Source: Sva-07 sp964549065
GTDB lineage: Bacteria; Actinomycetota; Acidimicrobiia; Acidimicrobiales; Ilumatobacteraceae
Assembly: GCA_964549065.1 (NCBI GenBank)
Contig: CAZJUC010000021.1
Coordinates: 1-24,783 of the forward strand
Length of the DNA: 24,783 bases
Direction: 5' to 3'
Shown: positions 1 through 7,695 of the stretch, in pieces
Position numbering within the stretch: position 1 is the first letter of the stretch
Layout of the letters: each line of letters begins with the position of its first letter
Notes under the pieces: model-generated
Databases searched by the model: none
Told to the model about the DNA's origin: nothing
What the model saw: only the letters and a program-made list of their open reading frames with translations
Made by a program: the position numbers and the translations under genes

Positions 1-1496
1 AACGAGCCCTGCACGACCTACGGGTCAGGCTGATCGGACACATCCACCAGCTCAGCCTCGCCGACCACAACGACGAGCGCCGCGGTGGGCTGGTGGCGCG
101 GGTCACCAGCGACATCGAGACCCTGGCCCGGTTCTTCCAGTGGGGTGGTCTCGCCTGGCTGGTCGACGGCACGCTGATGGTCATCGTGGCCGGCGTGATG
201 TTGGCGTACGACTGGGTGCTCGCCCTCGTCGCGTTCGCCGTGGCGATCCCGCTGCTGTTCGTGCTCCGAGCGGTGCAGTCGCGCCTGCTGGTCGCCTACG
301 ACCGGGCACGCCACCAGAACGGCCAGTCGCTCGGAGCGATCGCCGAACTCGTGTCGGGCGGGCCGACCGTGCGCGCGTACGACGCCGGCGAGACGATGGC
401 CGACCGGGTCGAGGAGTCCGTCGAACTCACCGCGTCGGCCCAGGTCCGGGCCGCCCTGATCGGGGCCTTCCTGTTTCCGTCCGGCGAGATGTTCTCCGCG
501 TTCACGGTGTCGGCGGTCGTTGCCGTCGGGATCTGGCGCGGGCCCGAGAGTGGGCTCACCGCCGGCGCCCTCGTCGGGTTCGTGTTCCTCACGTACCGGT
601 TCCTCGAGCCGATCGCGGAATTCACCGAGGTGATCGACACCACCCAGATGGCGGTTGCCGGCCTCCGACGCGTGTTGTCGGTGCTCGACATGCCGATCGG
701 ACCCCCGCAACCAGAGCATCCGATCCCGTTGCCGGCCGGCCAGTTGCAGATCGACATCCGCGAGGTGACCTTTGCCTACCGCAGCCGGAGCGACGACGGT
801 GCCGACGCCGCAGTGCTGAAACATCTCGACGTCGTCGTTCCCGCCGGCCAGCAAGTTGCGATGGTGGGAGCGACCGGCTCCGGCAAGACGACACTCGGGC
901 GTCTGATCGCCCGGTTCGCCGACCCGACGATCGGCGAGATCGCCCTCGGTGGGGTGCCGCTGCGTCAGGTCGACCGGGCCGAGCTGCGACGACGGCTGGT
1001 GGTGGTGTCACAGGAGCCGTTCCTGTTCGACGACACCGTTGCCGCCAACATCGCCTTCGCCGACGAGCGTGCACACGAGCGCGACGTCGAGCGCGTCGTC
1101 GACGATCTGGGTGTGCGCGACTGGGTCGACTCGTTGTCCGACGGGCTCCACACCTCCGTCGGCGAACGCGGGGACCAGTTGTCGGCGGGCGAACGCCAAC
1201 TGGTGGCGTTGCTGCGCGCCGGGCTGGCGGATCCCGACATCTTGATCCTCGACGAGGCGACCTCCTCGGTCGACGCGCTCACCGAGGTGCGCATCGCCCG
1301 CGCCCTCGAACGCCTTGCAGCCTCGCGCACCACCATCGCCATCGCCCACCGACTGTCGACCGCAGCGCGCGCCGACCGCGTGCTCGTCCTCGATCACGGT
1401 CACCTGGTGCAGGACGGTCACCACGACCAACTCGTCGCCACCGATGGCCCGTACCGCCGACTCTTCGACGCCTGGGTGTCGGCCACCACGGTCTGA
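1..1496 (+). CDS. ABC transporter, fused membrane and ATPase domains (5' end missing)
   Basis: This is the C-terminal ~497 residues of an exporter-type ABC half-transporter. The frame is open from base 3, so the start and probably the first ~100 residues lie outside the window. The visible part opens in the first intracellular loop of the membrane domain (LARFFQWGG), followed by hydrophobic segments. The nucleotide-binding domain has Walker A GATGSGKTT (867-893), signature LSAGERQ (1179-1199), Walker B ILILDEAT (1239-1262) and the H-loop IAHRLST. All ATPase motifs look intact. Exporters of this family move lipids, peptides or drugs out of the cell as homo- or heterodimers; the substrate cannot be read from sequence. 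A partner half-transporter gene may lie just upstream of the window. It ends convergently with the DUF2510 gene. Confidence 0.93.
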   Translation, partial: RALHDLRVRLIGHIHQLSLADHNDERRGGLVARVTSDIETLARFFQWGGLAWLVDGTLMVIVAGVMLAYDWVLALVAFAVAIPLLFVLRAVQSRLLVAYDRARHQNGQSLGAIAELVSGGPTVRAYDAGETMADRVEESVELTASAQVRAALIGAFLFPSGEMFSAFTVSAVVAVGIWRGPESGLTAGALVGFVFLTYRFLEPIAEFTEVIDTTQMAVAGLRRVLSVLDMPIGPPQPEHPIPLPAGQLQIDIREVTFAYRSRSDDGADAAVLKHLDVVVPAGQQVAMVGATGSGKTTLGRLIARFADPTIGEIALGGVPLRQVDRAELRRRLVVVSQEPFLFDDTVAANIAFADERAHERDVERVVDDLGVRDWVDSLSDGLHTSVGERGDQLSAGERQLVALLRAGLADPDILILDEATSSVDALTEVRIARALERLAASRTTIAIAHRLSTAARADRVLVLDHGHLVQDGHHDQLVATDGPYRRLFDAWVSATTV

Positions 1497-1505
1497 ACCG
1501 CCGAG

Positions 1506-1530
1506 CGCCGAACGATCCGACCGATCGGCG
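1506..1530. terminator. Weak hairpin between convergent genes
   Basis: CGCCGA (1506-1511) pairs with TCGGCG (1525-1530) in the 43-bp gap between the stops of the ABC transporter and the DUF2510 gene. The loop is 13 nt and there is no T-run, so terminator function is only suggested by position. Confidence 0.3.
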
Positions 1531-1539
1531 GGCGTCGGC

Positions 1540-2322
1540 TCAGTCGAGTTCGAGGCCGAACGGCAGTGGGCCGGAGACCTCGATCACGATGCAGTCGATC
1601 TCGTCGAGTTCGATCTGACGTTCGACCTCGAACTCGGTCGGTTCACCCGGGCGCACGTCGTCGAGCACGGCTCGCGCGGTGCGGTGCGGGTTGTCGGTGC
1701 CCGGTCGCACGAAGCCGACCAGCACCGAGAAGTCGGCGTCGCCGTCGCCGAGGTTCGTCAAGGTGCCCCTGGCCGTGGCTCGTGCGCCGGCGACCTCGCA
1801 CGACCCGATCTCGGTCTCGTGGGGCCCCGGGTCGAGGTAGGCGTCGTAGACATCCACGACGATCACGGTCAAGATGACGCCGAGAACGGCTACCACCAGT
1901 CCGCTGGCTCCCGTGACCAGCCCGACGACGGCGCGGCCGCGGCCGACGCCCGACGGACCGGCGCGGCGGATTCCGACGGCACCCAGTGCGATGGCGAGCA
2001 CCGCGGCGATCGCGCCGAGCACCACGACGAACGGCAGCCACGCGATCGCGATCGCGATGATCCCGAGAACCATCGCTGCCGTCGCCGCGGAGTTCGTCGT
2101 CGCGGAGTCCGTCGCCGTGGAGTTCGTCGACATGGACGCCGACGCGTTGCCTGCCGGATCACCTGTCGGTCGCGGTCCGACCTCGATGCCCTGCGGGTCG
2201 ACGAAGCGTTCACCACCGTTCGACACGTCCGCTGTCCACGTCGAGCCGTTGTAGTAGCGCAGCTCGAATCGGCTGAGGGGATCGGCGTACCAGCCGGGTT
2301 GGACTCCGCCGTCGTTCGCCAC
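1540..2322 (-). CDS. DUF2510 membrane protein with extracytoplasmic C-terminal domain
   Basis: 260 residues from a GTG start. Residues 8-35 carry the DUF2510 pattern (PGWYADPLSRFELRYYNGSTWT), a short actinobacterial domain with conserved tryptophans. A Ser/Thr/Asn-rich linker (~60-82) follows. Then come hydrophobic spans at about 84-120, with a DUF4190-like look, and at 131-157. The last ~100 residues are an acidic, beta-rich domain with two cysteines (in GSCEVAG and IDCIVIE), probably outside the membrane and resembling FxLYD-like domains. No enzymatic motif is visible and the function is unknown. It is divergent from the histidine phosphatase. A TAGCTT element 9 bp before the GTG supports this start and a leaderless transcript. 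Confidence 0.85.
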   Translation of the reverse strand: MANDGGVQPGWYADPLSRFELRYYNGSTWTADVSNGGERFVDPQGIEVGPRPTGDPAGNASASMSTNSTATDSATTNSAATAAMVLGIIAIAIAWLPFVVVLGAIAAVLAIALGAVGIRRAGPSGVGRGRAVVGLVTGASGLVVAVLGVILTVIVVDVYDAYLDPGPHETEIGSCEVAGARATARGTLTNLGDGDADFSVLVGFVRPGTDNPHRTARAVLDDVRPGEPTEFEVERQIELDEIDCIVIEVSGPLPFGLELD

Positions 2323-2331
2323 TGCCGCGCA

Positions 2332-2337
2332 AAGCTA
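2332..2337 (-). promoter_or_regulatory. -10 element (TAGCTT) for the DUF2510 gene
   Basis: On the minus strand TAGCTT lies 9 bp before the GTG start. It fits the TANNNT pattern found before several starts in this window. There is no ribosome binding site, suggesting a leaderless mRNA. Confidence 0.5.
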
Positions 2338-2354
2338 CCGGCGCCGCATGCCCC

Positions 2355-2360
2355 TACAGT
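2355..2360 (+). promoter_or_regulatory. -10 element (TACAGT) for the histidine phosphatase
   Basis: TACAGT sits 8 bp before the ATG at 2369, the spacing expected for transcription starting on the start codon. It argues against the in-frame ATG at 2348, which lies upstream of this element. Confidence 0.55.
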
Positions 2361-2368
2361 CGTCACCC

Positions 2369-3046
2369 ATGGAGATCGTGCTGATCCGTCACGGCGAACC
2401 CGAATGGGTACGAGGTGGTCTGGCGGTGGTCGACCCGCCACTCACCGATCGTGGCCACCGCCAGGCCGAACGTCTCGCTGCGGCGATGGTGGACGAGCAT
2501 TTCGACGAGATCCTGGTGTCGCCGCTGGTGCGCGCTCGCCAGACCGCCGCGCCGCTGTTGGACGCGCTCGGTGTCGGCGAAGCGATCGATCCGTGGTTGG
2601 AGGAGATCCGTGACCCGATGTGGCACGGGAGCCCTGCCGAGAAGGCCGCCGAGGCGTATGCCGAACTGAAGGGCCGCCCCGCCGAAGCTCGTTGGCACGG
2701 ACTGGACGGCGGTGAGTCGATCCGTGACTTCGTCACCAGGATCCGGGCCGGCGCGTCGTCGTTCCTCGCCGACCGTGGGGTCCTGCGCTCGGAGACCGAT
2801 CTGCCGATCTGGCAGATCCATGAACCCGGGGCCCGTATCGCCCTGGTCGCGCACGCCGGTACCAACTCGGTGACCATCGGGCATCTCCTCGGCCTCGAAC
2901 CGACCCCGTGGGAGTGGGATCGCTTCGTACTCGGACACTCATCGGTCAGTCGTGTCGAGGCGCTTCCCCTCGAGGACGGTTACACGTTCTCGCTGACGAA
3001 ACTGAGCGACCTCGAGCACCTCGCCCGCGACGAACGCACCCGCTGA
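2369..3046 (+). CDS. Histidine phosphatase family protein (phosphoglycerate mutase-like)
   Basis: 225 residues. The N-terminal motif LIRHGEPEW supplies the phospho-accepting His8 with Arg7. SPLVRARQTA and the later VAHAG supply the second arginine and second histidine of the branch-2 type catalytic pocket. Members of the family are phosphoglycerate mutases, alpha-ribazole phosphatases, SixA-like or broad-specificity phosphatases; the sequence does not decide between them. The start at 2369 is preferred over 2348 because RHGE then falls at residues 7-10, as is usual, and because of the -10 element between them. It is followed by the methyltransferase, which has its own probable promoter. Confidence 0.88.
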   Translation: MEIVLIRHGEPEWVRGGLAVVDPPLTDRGHRQAERLAAAMVDEHFDEILVSPLVRARQTAAPLLDALGVGEAIDPWLEEIRDPMWHGSPAEKAAEAYAELKGRPAEARWHGLDGGESIRDFVTRIRAGASSFLADRGVLRSETDLPIWQIHEPGARIALVAHAGTNSVTIGHLLGLEPTPWEWDRFVLGHSSVSRVEALPLEDGYTFSLTKLSDLEHLARDERTR

Positions 3047-3091
3047 TCCCGGCGACCACTGCCCGCTGCAGTTCCGGACGACGTCAGGATC

Positions 3092-3097
3092 TACCGT
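3092..3097 (+). promoter_or_regulatory. -10 element (TACCGT) for the methyltransferase
   Basis: TACCGT ends 7 bp before the ATG at 3105. No Shine-Dalgarno sequence is present, which fits a leaderless transcript. Confidence 0.55.
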
Positions 3098-3104
3098 CGT
3101 CGAG

Positions 3105-4199
3105 ATGGCCGATGCTCCCGACCCCGACCGCCTGAAGTTCTACTCGTTCGCGGTGTTCACCCAGCTCAACGGCGCGGTGACCGCCGGGATGATCCACCTC
3201 GGCGACAAGCTCGGCCTCTATGCCGCGCTCGCAGCCGCCGACGGCCCCGTCACCACGACCGAACTCGCGGACCGTGCCGGTCTCGACGAGCGGTGGGTGC
3301 GCGAGTGGGCCTACAACCAGGCAGCCGCGAAGCTGATCGCCGTCGACACCGCGGTGCAAGCGGCGGGCGACGAGCGGTTCTGGCTCACGCCCGAGGCGGT
3401 GGCGGTGCTGGCGTCGCCAGACCACCCGGCGTTCGGGATGGGGATGTTCCACCGGTTCCCGCAGACCATGGCGGCACTCGACGCGATGCCTGCCAGCTTC
3501 GAGACCGGCGTCGGCCACGACTACGACAGCCACGGTCCCGAGGGCGCTGTCGGCATCGAGCGCAGTTTCGAGCCGTGGAACCGCCATCACCTGATCCCGA
3601 CCGTGCTGCCGGCGCTCGACGGCATCGTCGCACGTTTGGAGGCGGGCATCACCGTTGCCGACATCGGCTGTGGCGCAGGGGGAGCGGTTCTGCTGATGGC
3701 CGACGCGTTTCCGAACAGTTCCTTCGTCGGCTACGACATCTCGAGGTACGCACTCGAACGAGCCGAGCACCGCCGTCTCGAGGAAGGCGCTGACAACGTA
3801 CGGTTCGTCGACCCGCGCGACGAGCCGCTGCCCGACGACCACTCGGTCGACTTCGTCACCACGTTCGACTGCATCCACGACATGACCCATCCGCAGGAGA
3901 TGATCGCGTCGATCGCCGGCGCCCTGGCGGCCGACGGGACCTGGTTGCTCGTCGACATCAAGGGCCGCGAGACGTTCGCCGAGAACGTCGAGAAGAATCC
4001 GATGGCGTCGCTGATGTACGGCATCAGCGTGCTGTCGTGCATGTCGTCGGCGCTGTCCGAACCGGGTGGCGCCGGTCTCGGCACGCTCGGGCTGCCGGAG
4101 TCGAAGGCTCGCGACATGGCAGCCGTTGCCGGCCTCACCACGTTCCGCACGCTCGACGTCGACCATTCCGTCAACTCGTTCTACGAGGTCCGTCGCTGA
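3105..4199 (+). CDS. Class I SAM-dependent methyltransferase with N-terminal winged-helix domain
   Basis: 364 residues. Residues ~15-105 look like the winged-helix dimerisation domain of O-methyltransferase-like proteins (LGDKLGLYAALA, then TTELADRAGLDERWVREW). The Rossmann core follows: SAM-binding motif I VADIGCGAGG (184-193), the acidic residue ending strand 2 in GYDIS (Asp211), and the motif IV region FVTTFDCIHDM. The acceptor substrate is unknown; this two-domain layout is common in actinobacteria for small-molecule methylation. The long open frame on the opposite strand (about 3084-4166) is a codon-bias shadow. The PNPOx-like gene begins 13 bp after its stop. Confidence 0.9.
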   Translation: MADAPDPDRLKFYSFAVFTQLNGAVTAGMIHLGDKLGLYAALAAADGPVTTTELADRAGLDERWVREWAYNQAAAKLIAVDTAVQAAGDERFWLTPEAVAVLASPDHPAFGMGMFHRFPQTMAALDAMPASFETGVGHDYDSHGPEGAVGIERSFEPWNRHHLIPTVLPALDGIVARLEAGITVADIGCGAGGAVLLMADAFPNSSFVGYDISRYALERAEHRRLEEGADNVRFVDPRDEPLPDDHSVDFVTTFDCIHDMTHPQEMIASIAGALAADGTWLLVDIKGRETFAENVEKNPMASLMYGISVLSCMSSALSEPGGAGLGTLGLPESKARDMAAVAGLTTFRTLDVDHSVNSFYEVRR

Positions 4200-4200
4200 C

Positions 4201-4206
4201 TACGGT
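4201..4206 (+). promoter_or_regulatory. -10 element (TACGGT) for the PNPOx-like gene
   Basis: TACGGT begins one base after the methyltransferase stop codon and ends 6 bp before the ATG at 4213. It suggests an independent leaderless transcript for the PNPOx-SDR pair. Confidence 0.5.
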
Positions 4207-4212
4207 TCGTCC

Positions 4213-4665
4213 ATGAGCGACGGCAGCGACCAGATCGACCTCGACGCAGTCAAGGCGTTCGCCGCCTCGCTCAGCCCGTGGGCACATCTCGCCACCGTCG
4301 GCGATGACGGCCGCCCCGACGTGGTGCCGGTGCATCCGTGCTGGGAGGGTGACGTGTGTTGGATCATGGCCGGCACCGGTTCGGTCAAGGCTCGCAATGT
4401 GGCTGCCAATCCCAGTGTCGCAATGCACTGGCAGGTCACCGAGGTCGGCGACGGCGTCGAGATCTGGGGGTCGGCGACGATGTTCGACGACCTCGCAACC
4501 AAGCGTCGCCTCTGGGAGGGGGTCTTCGACTACGACCTCGACGCGTTCGCTCCGGGCGGACCGGAGAACTCACCGGGGACCGGATTCATGGCGATCGACG
4601 TCGAACGAGCACTCGTCCTGAAGGCCTACGGCATGGGTGGATCGCAACGCTGGGTCGCCCGATGA
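4213..4665 (+). CDS. Pyridoxamine 5'-phosphate oxidase-like flavin/F420-binding protein
   Basis: 150 residues with the split beta-barrel pattern of the PNPOx-like superfamily: WAHLATVGDDGRPDVVPVHP, then VCWIMAGTGSVKARNVAANP, then VEIWGSATM. These are the usual positions for phosphate and ring contacts with FMN or F420. In actinobacteria such short proteins are often F420-dependent reductases or cofactor carriers; which cofactor applies here cannot be told. The start at 4213 is chosen because the superfamily domain begins a few residues later and a -10 element precedes it; the frame is open further upstream, but that part overlaps the methyltransferase. Its TGA overlaps the ATG of the SDR gene, so the two are translationally coupled and may act on the same substrate. 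Confidence 0.87.
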   Translation: MSDGSDQIDLDAVKAFAASLSPWAHLATVGDDGRPDVVPVHPCWEGDVCWIMAGTGSVKARNVAANPSVAMHWQVTEVGDGVEIWGSATMFDDLATKRRLWEGVFDYDLDAFAPGGPENSPGTGFMAIDVERALVLKAYGMGGSQRWVAR

Positions 4666-5480
4666 CCGCTTCCGGACCGGCCCCGGCCACCGTCCGGTTG
4701 AGCTCGCTGTCGCGTTCGGTCCAGGGAGCGGTGGTCATCGTCACCGGCGCGGCGAGCGGCATGGGCCGTGCCACCGCTCGGTTGTTCGCCGACGAGGGCG
4801 CTCGGGTCGTGGCCGCCGATCTCGGTGCCGATCGGATCGCCTCGGTCGTCGACGAGATCCACGCGTCGTACGGCGCCGGCCGGGCGATCGGTGTCGAGTG
4901 CGACGTCGCCGACCACGACCAGTTGCGTTCGCTGGTCGACGACGCCGTCACGTGGGGCGGGCGCCTCGACATCGTGATCAACAATGCCGGAGTCTCGCTG
5001 GCGACCTCGGCGTTCGGTGACGAGGCCGAGTTCGAAGACAACTGGGCGCGCACCCTCGACGTCAACCTCACCGCGCAGGCCCGCCTCGTCCGACTCGCTC
5101 TGGCCCACCTGGTCGATGCCGGCAACGGACGTGTCGTCAACATCGCGTCGACCGAGGCGATCGTTGCGACGGGTGGTCTCGCCGCTTACGCGGCATCGAA
5201 AGCCGGCGTCACCGGGCTGACGCGCAGTCTGGCGGTCGAACTCGGCCGCCACGGGGTCACCGTCAACTGCATCTGCCCCGGCCCGATCGACACCGCGATG
5301 ACCGCAGCGATCCCCGATGACGCGAAGGCCACCTACGCCCGCCGGCGCGTGCCGCTGCGCCGGTACGGGCTGCCCGAGGAAGTCGCGCACATGACACTGA
5401 ACCTGTGTCTGCCCGCGTCGAGCTTCGTCAACGGCGCCACGATCCCCGTCGACGGCGGCATGACCATCCGCCACACCTGA
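4662..5480 (+). CDS. Short-chain dehydrogenase/reductase (SDR)
   Basis: 272 residues, a classical SDR. The cofactor motif TGAASGMG is at 28-35, NNAG at 107-110, catalytic Ser163 and the YxxxK pair Tyr176/Lys180 in YAASK. The CPGPIDTAM loop and C-terminal VDGGM are typical of the FabG-like group. Asp53 at the end of strand 2 (VVAADLG) favours NAD(H) over NADP(H). About 20 residues precede the Rossmann fold, slightly longer than usual. The ATGA overlap with the PNPOx-like gene indicates a two-gene operon. The substrate is unknown. A strong hairpin follows the stop. Confidence 0.92.
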   Translation: MTASGPAPATVRLSSLSRSVQGAVVIVTGAASGMGRATARLFADEGARVVAADLGADRIASVVDEIHASYGAGRAIGVECDVADHDQLRSLVDDAVTWGGRLDIVINNAGVSLATSAFGDEAEFEDNWARTLDVNLTAQARLVRLALAHLVDAGNGRVVNIASTEAIVATGGLAAYAASKAGVTGLTRSLAVELGRHGVTVNCICPGPIDTAMTAAIPDDAKATYARRRVPLRRYGLPEEVAHMTLNLCLPASSFVNGATIPVDGGMTIRHT

Positions 5481-5495
5481 GCCGCTGCCACCAGC

Positions 5496-5535
5496 CGATG
5501 AGCCACACCCCTCCATCCGGGGGTTCGGCTCATCG
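5496..5535. terminator. Strong hairpin after the SDR gene
   Basis: CGATGAGCC (5496-5504) pairs perfectly with GGCTCATCG (5527-5535). With a one-base bulge on each arm, an inner CCCC/GGGG helix extends it, leaving an ~8-nt loop. It lies 15 bp after the SDR stop and ~130 bp before the rhodopsin. There is no T-tract. A factor-assisted terminator separating the rhodopsin from the genes upstream is the simplest reading. Confidence 0.6.
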
Positions 5536-5663
5536 CCCGAGGGCCCGGGCGCGAGCGAGCGGGCTGTGGCCGGGTCGAAATCCGTCGCGAACCTGCTCGC
5601 ACGTCTGGAACGGTCCCGAAATGCTGTGGGATCCTGACCGAACCGTCCAGCAAGGAGCGACAG

Positions 5664-6485
5664 ATGTCCTTCGAGAACTTGTTCAGCTATTCCGCCACGC
5701 AGTTCGAGATCGTGCTGAGCGTGTTCACGCTGACCGCCGCAGTGTTCGCAGCGTGTCTGGTGTACTCGCTCGCCACGGCGAAGTCGATCTCACCGCGCTA
5801 CCGGTTGACGTCGTATCTCACCGGCGTGGTGATGGTGTCGGCGTTCCTCGAACTCGGCCTGCTCGCCCTGCGTTGGTCGAACGCGTTCACGTGGGACGGC
5901 GCGGCCTACGTCCTCTCCGACGGGCTGTTCTCGAACGGCTTCCGTTACATGAACTGGTCGATCGACGTCCCCGTGCTGCTCACGCAGCTGCTGATCGTCG
6001 GAGGTATCACCGGCACACTGTTCTTCCGCCGGTGGGCGGCATTCGTGGTCGCGGGCCTGGCAATGATCTGGACCGGCTACGTCGGCCAGTTCGACGAGGT
6101 CGACGGTGGCGCCCAGTTCTGGATCTGGGGTGCCATCAGCACCGTGTTCTACCTCTGGCTGCTGGTCGTCGCCTTCCAGACGATCCGCGACGCCAAGGCC
6201 AAGTCGTCGCCGGGTGTGGCCAAGATGTTCAGCGCCGTGTGGATCCTGTTCCTGGTGTCGTGGACGATCTACCCGCTGGCCTACCTGATGCCGCAGATCT
6301 GGGACGACCAGAACGGCGTCGTGGCCCGCAACCTGATCTACAGCTTCGCCGACATCAGCTCCAAGGCCGTCTACGGTGTGCTCCTCGCCGCCATCGCTCA
6401 GAAGCTGAGCGCCGAGGAGGGCTACCAGGAGGCGATCGACAGCGCCCCGTGGGTCGAGCCGGTGACCGAGTCCGACAAGGTCTGA
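5664..6485 (+). CDS. Microbial rhodopsin, NDQ type (predicted light-driven Na+ pump)
   Basis: 273 residues with seven hydrophobic helices. Helix C reads RYMNWSIDVPVLLTQ, placing Asn97, Asp101 and Gln108 at the three pump-motif positions (bacteriorhodopsin 85/89/96), with Arg94 before them. This is the NDQ motif of sodium pumps such as KR2. Helix G has FADISSKAVYG: Lys234 should form the retinal Schiff base, with Asp230 four residues earlier. Other KR2-like stretches are VVMVSAF (helix B), GYVGQFDEV, WILFLVSWTIYPLAYLMP (helix F) and the acidic C-terminus. Residue 105, the PR spectral-tuning site, is Leu, suggesting green absorption. AAGGAG (5652-5657) lies 6 bp before the ATG, one of the few clear ribosome binding sites here. 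No retinal-synthesis gene is in the window; retinal supply must come from elsewhere. Confidence 0.96.
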   Translation: MSFENLFSYSATQFEIVLSVFTLTAAVFAACLVYSLATAKSISPRYRLTSYLTGVVMVSAFLELGLLALRWSNAFTWDGAAYVLSDGLFSNGFRYMNWSIDVPVLLTQLLIVGGITGTLFFRRWAAFVVAGLAMIWTGYVGQFDEVDGGAQFWIWGAISTVFYLWLLVVAFQTIRDAKAKSSPGVAKMFSAVWILFLVSWTIYPLAYLMPQIWDDQNGVVARNLIYSFADISSKAVYGVLLAAIAQKLSAEEGYQEAIDSAPWVEPVTESDKV

Positions 6486-6518
6486 CACGGTCGGCTGTCC
6501 ACCAGTGCGACGACCGTG
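6486..6518. terminator. Hairpin between rhodopsin and CrtC-like gene
   Basis: CACGGTCG (6486-6493) pairs perfectly with CGACCGTG (6511-6518) around a 17-nt loop. It starts directly after the rhodopsin stop codon and before the stop of the convergent gene, so it could stop transcription from both sides. Confidence 0.5.
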
Positions 6519-6540
6519 ACGTCGGCCGTCGGTGGCCGGC

Positions 6541-7695
6541 TCAGGCGCCGTGGCCGTCGAAGATGCCGGTGAGGCCGGTGGGGTCGTGGCGCCCGATCAC
6601 CAGCTGCTCGAGGATGCCGATGCCGTCGTGAGCGCCGAGGCCGCCACTGGTGGTGGCGCGCACGATGGACTGCACGTGGAGTCGGTCGGGTGCGGTCGGA
6701 TTCTCGACCGGCAGGTCCCACCGCTCGCCGCCGACCTCGAGCTCGCCCTTCCAGACACCATGGCCCCACTCGGGATGCAGGTAGCCGAGTCCGGCCATCT
6801 GGAACTCGAAGAGCGGTTCGAGGCGGATGGTCGTCGCGTCGCCCGTCCAGGGCGTCATCGTGACCTCGAACCAGTCGGCGGTTCGGGTGCCGGGTCGCCA
6901 GGCGAGCTCGTAGTCGACCGACCGCATCGCCTCGGGCGCTGACGTGCCGTCCGGCCCGGCGACCGGGGCGACGAATCCGGTCTCGTGCCAGCGTCTGCCG
7001 TCGAACAGCTCGTTCACGTCGAAGTGGGTCGAGAACGAGTCGAAGTTGAGCGGCGCCCAGAGCCAGAAGAACTGGGGGTCGGCGACCGGGGCGCCCGTCG
7101 GGGCGCGTTCGCCGACGCTCCGCACGCCCCACGAGCGGTCGCGGCACCCGAGCGTCTCGCCGGGGGCCAGGTCGTGCAGGACGCCGTCGATCTCGATCCA
7201 ACCCTCCCAGCCGCCGAACTGGGTGAGGCGCGTGTAGTCGAACGTGACGCGCACGCCGATCTGCTGGAAGAAGTGGGGTTCCTCGATGGGCGCCGAACGA
7301 CGAACGAAGGTCAGGTCGGCCCGCAGTCCCTGATCGGGGGCGTCGACGGTGACGCGCAGCGCGTTCAGCGGCTCCAGGACCTCGATCCTGACCGGACCGA
7401 CCTCGTTGGCGTCGGCGCGATCGGCGGGGGCCCGACCAGATGCGTGCACGCTGATCTGGCGAGCGGCCGGGGTGCCACCGTCGGCGACCACGCTGAACGA
7501 GGCATCGACGACGTGGCGGTTCGGGTACAGCCCCATCGCGGTCGCGAAGAACAATCGCGTGTCCTTCGTGTAGCCGTTGAAGAAGTAGCGGTCGTAGTGG
7601 TTGATGTCACTCGTGGCGGTCTGAGCGACCGGCCGGGACGTCTGGTGGATCGGAAAGTCGTCGAACGAACTCAGCACGCGGCCGACGCTAGCCAT
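6541..7695 (-). CDS. CrtC/AttH-like lipocalin-fold protein, function unknown
   Basis: 384 residues, largely beta-strand in appearance with many aromatics. The motif GCRDRSWGVR (183-192) and the later YLHPEWGHGVW resemble the superfamily of carotenoid 1,2-hydratase (CrtC) and AttH-like proteins, which have two lipocalin-like barrels. Most actinobacterial members have no known reaction, so carotenoid hydration is not claimed. There is no signal peptide or membrane span. ATG at 7695 is preferred; a GTG at 7707 is in frame but would overlap the divergent ctaA start region. It faces the rhodopsin gene convergently. Confidence 0.8.
   Translation of the reverse strand: MASVGRVLSSFDDFPIHQTSRPVAQTATSDINHYDRYFFNGYTKDTRLFFATAMGLYPNRHVVDASFSVVADGGTPAARQISVHASGRAPADRADANEVGPVRIEVLEPLNALRVTVDAPDQGLRADLTFVRRSAPIEEPHFFQQIGVRVTFDYTRLTQFGGWEGWIEIDGVLHDLAPGETLGCRDRSWGVRSVGERAPTGAPVADPQFFWLWAPLNFDSFSTHFDVNELFDGRRWHETGFVAPVAGPDGTSAPEAMRSVDYELAWRPGTRTADWFEVTMTPWTGDATTIRLEPLFEFQMAGLGYLHPEWGHGVWKGELEVGGERWDLPVENPTAPDRLHVQSIVRATTSGGLGAHDGIGILEQLVIGRHDPTGLTGIFDGHGA

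Noticed and set aside
2090..2150. Short GGAGT/TCCGTCG-like repeats within the DUF2510 gene
   Set aside because: They encode a low-complexity Ser/Thr/Asn/Ala linker and are explained by the protein sequence.
3084..4166. Long open frame antisense to the methyltransferase
   Set aside because: It mirrors a clear methyltransferase and reads as Arg/Val/His/Asp-rich shadow protein without any motif; an effect of GC-rich third positions.
5664..6485. Rhodopsin as proton pump (DTE/DTD), chloride pump (NTQ) or sensory type
   Set aside because: Position 97 is Asn, not Asp; position 101 is Asp, not Thr; position 108 is Gln. Overall similarity is to the KR2-type sequence. No transducer gene is next to it.
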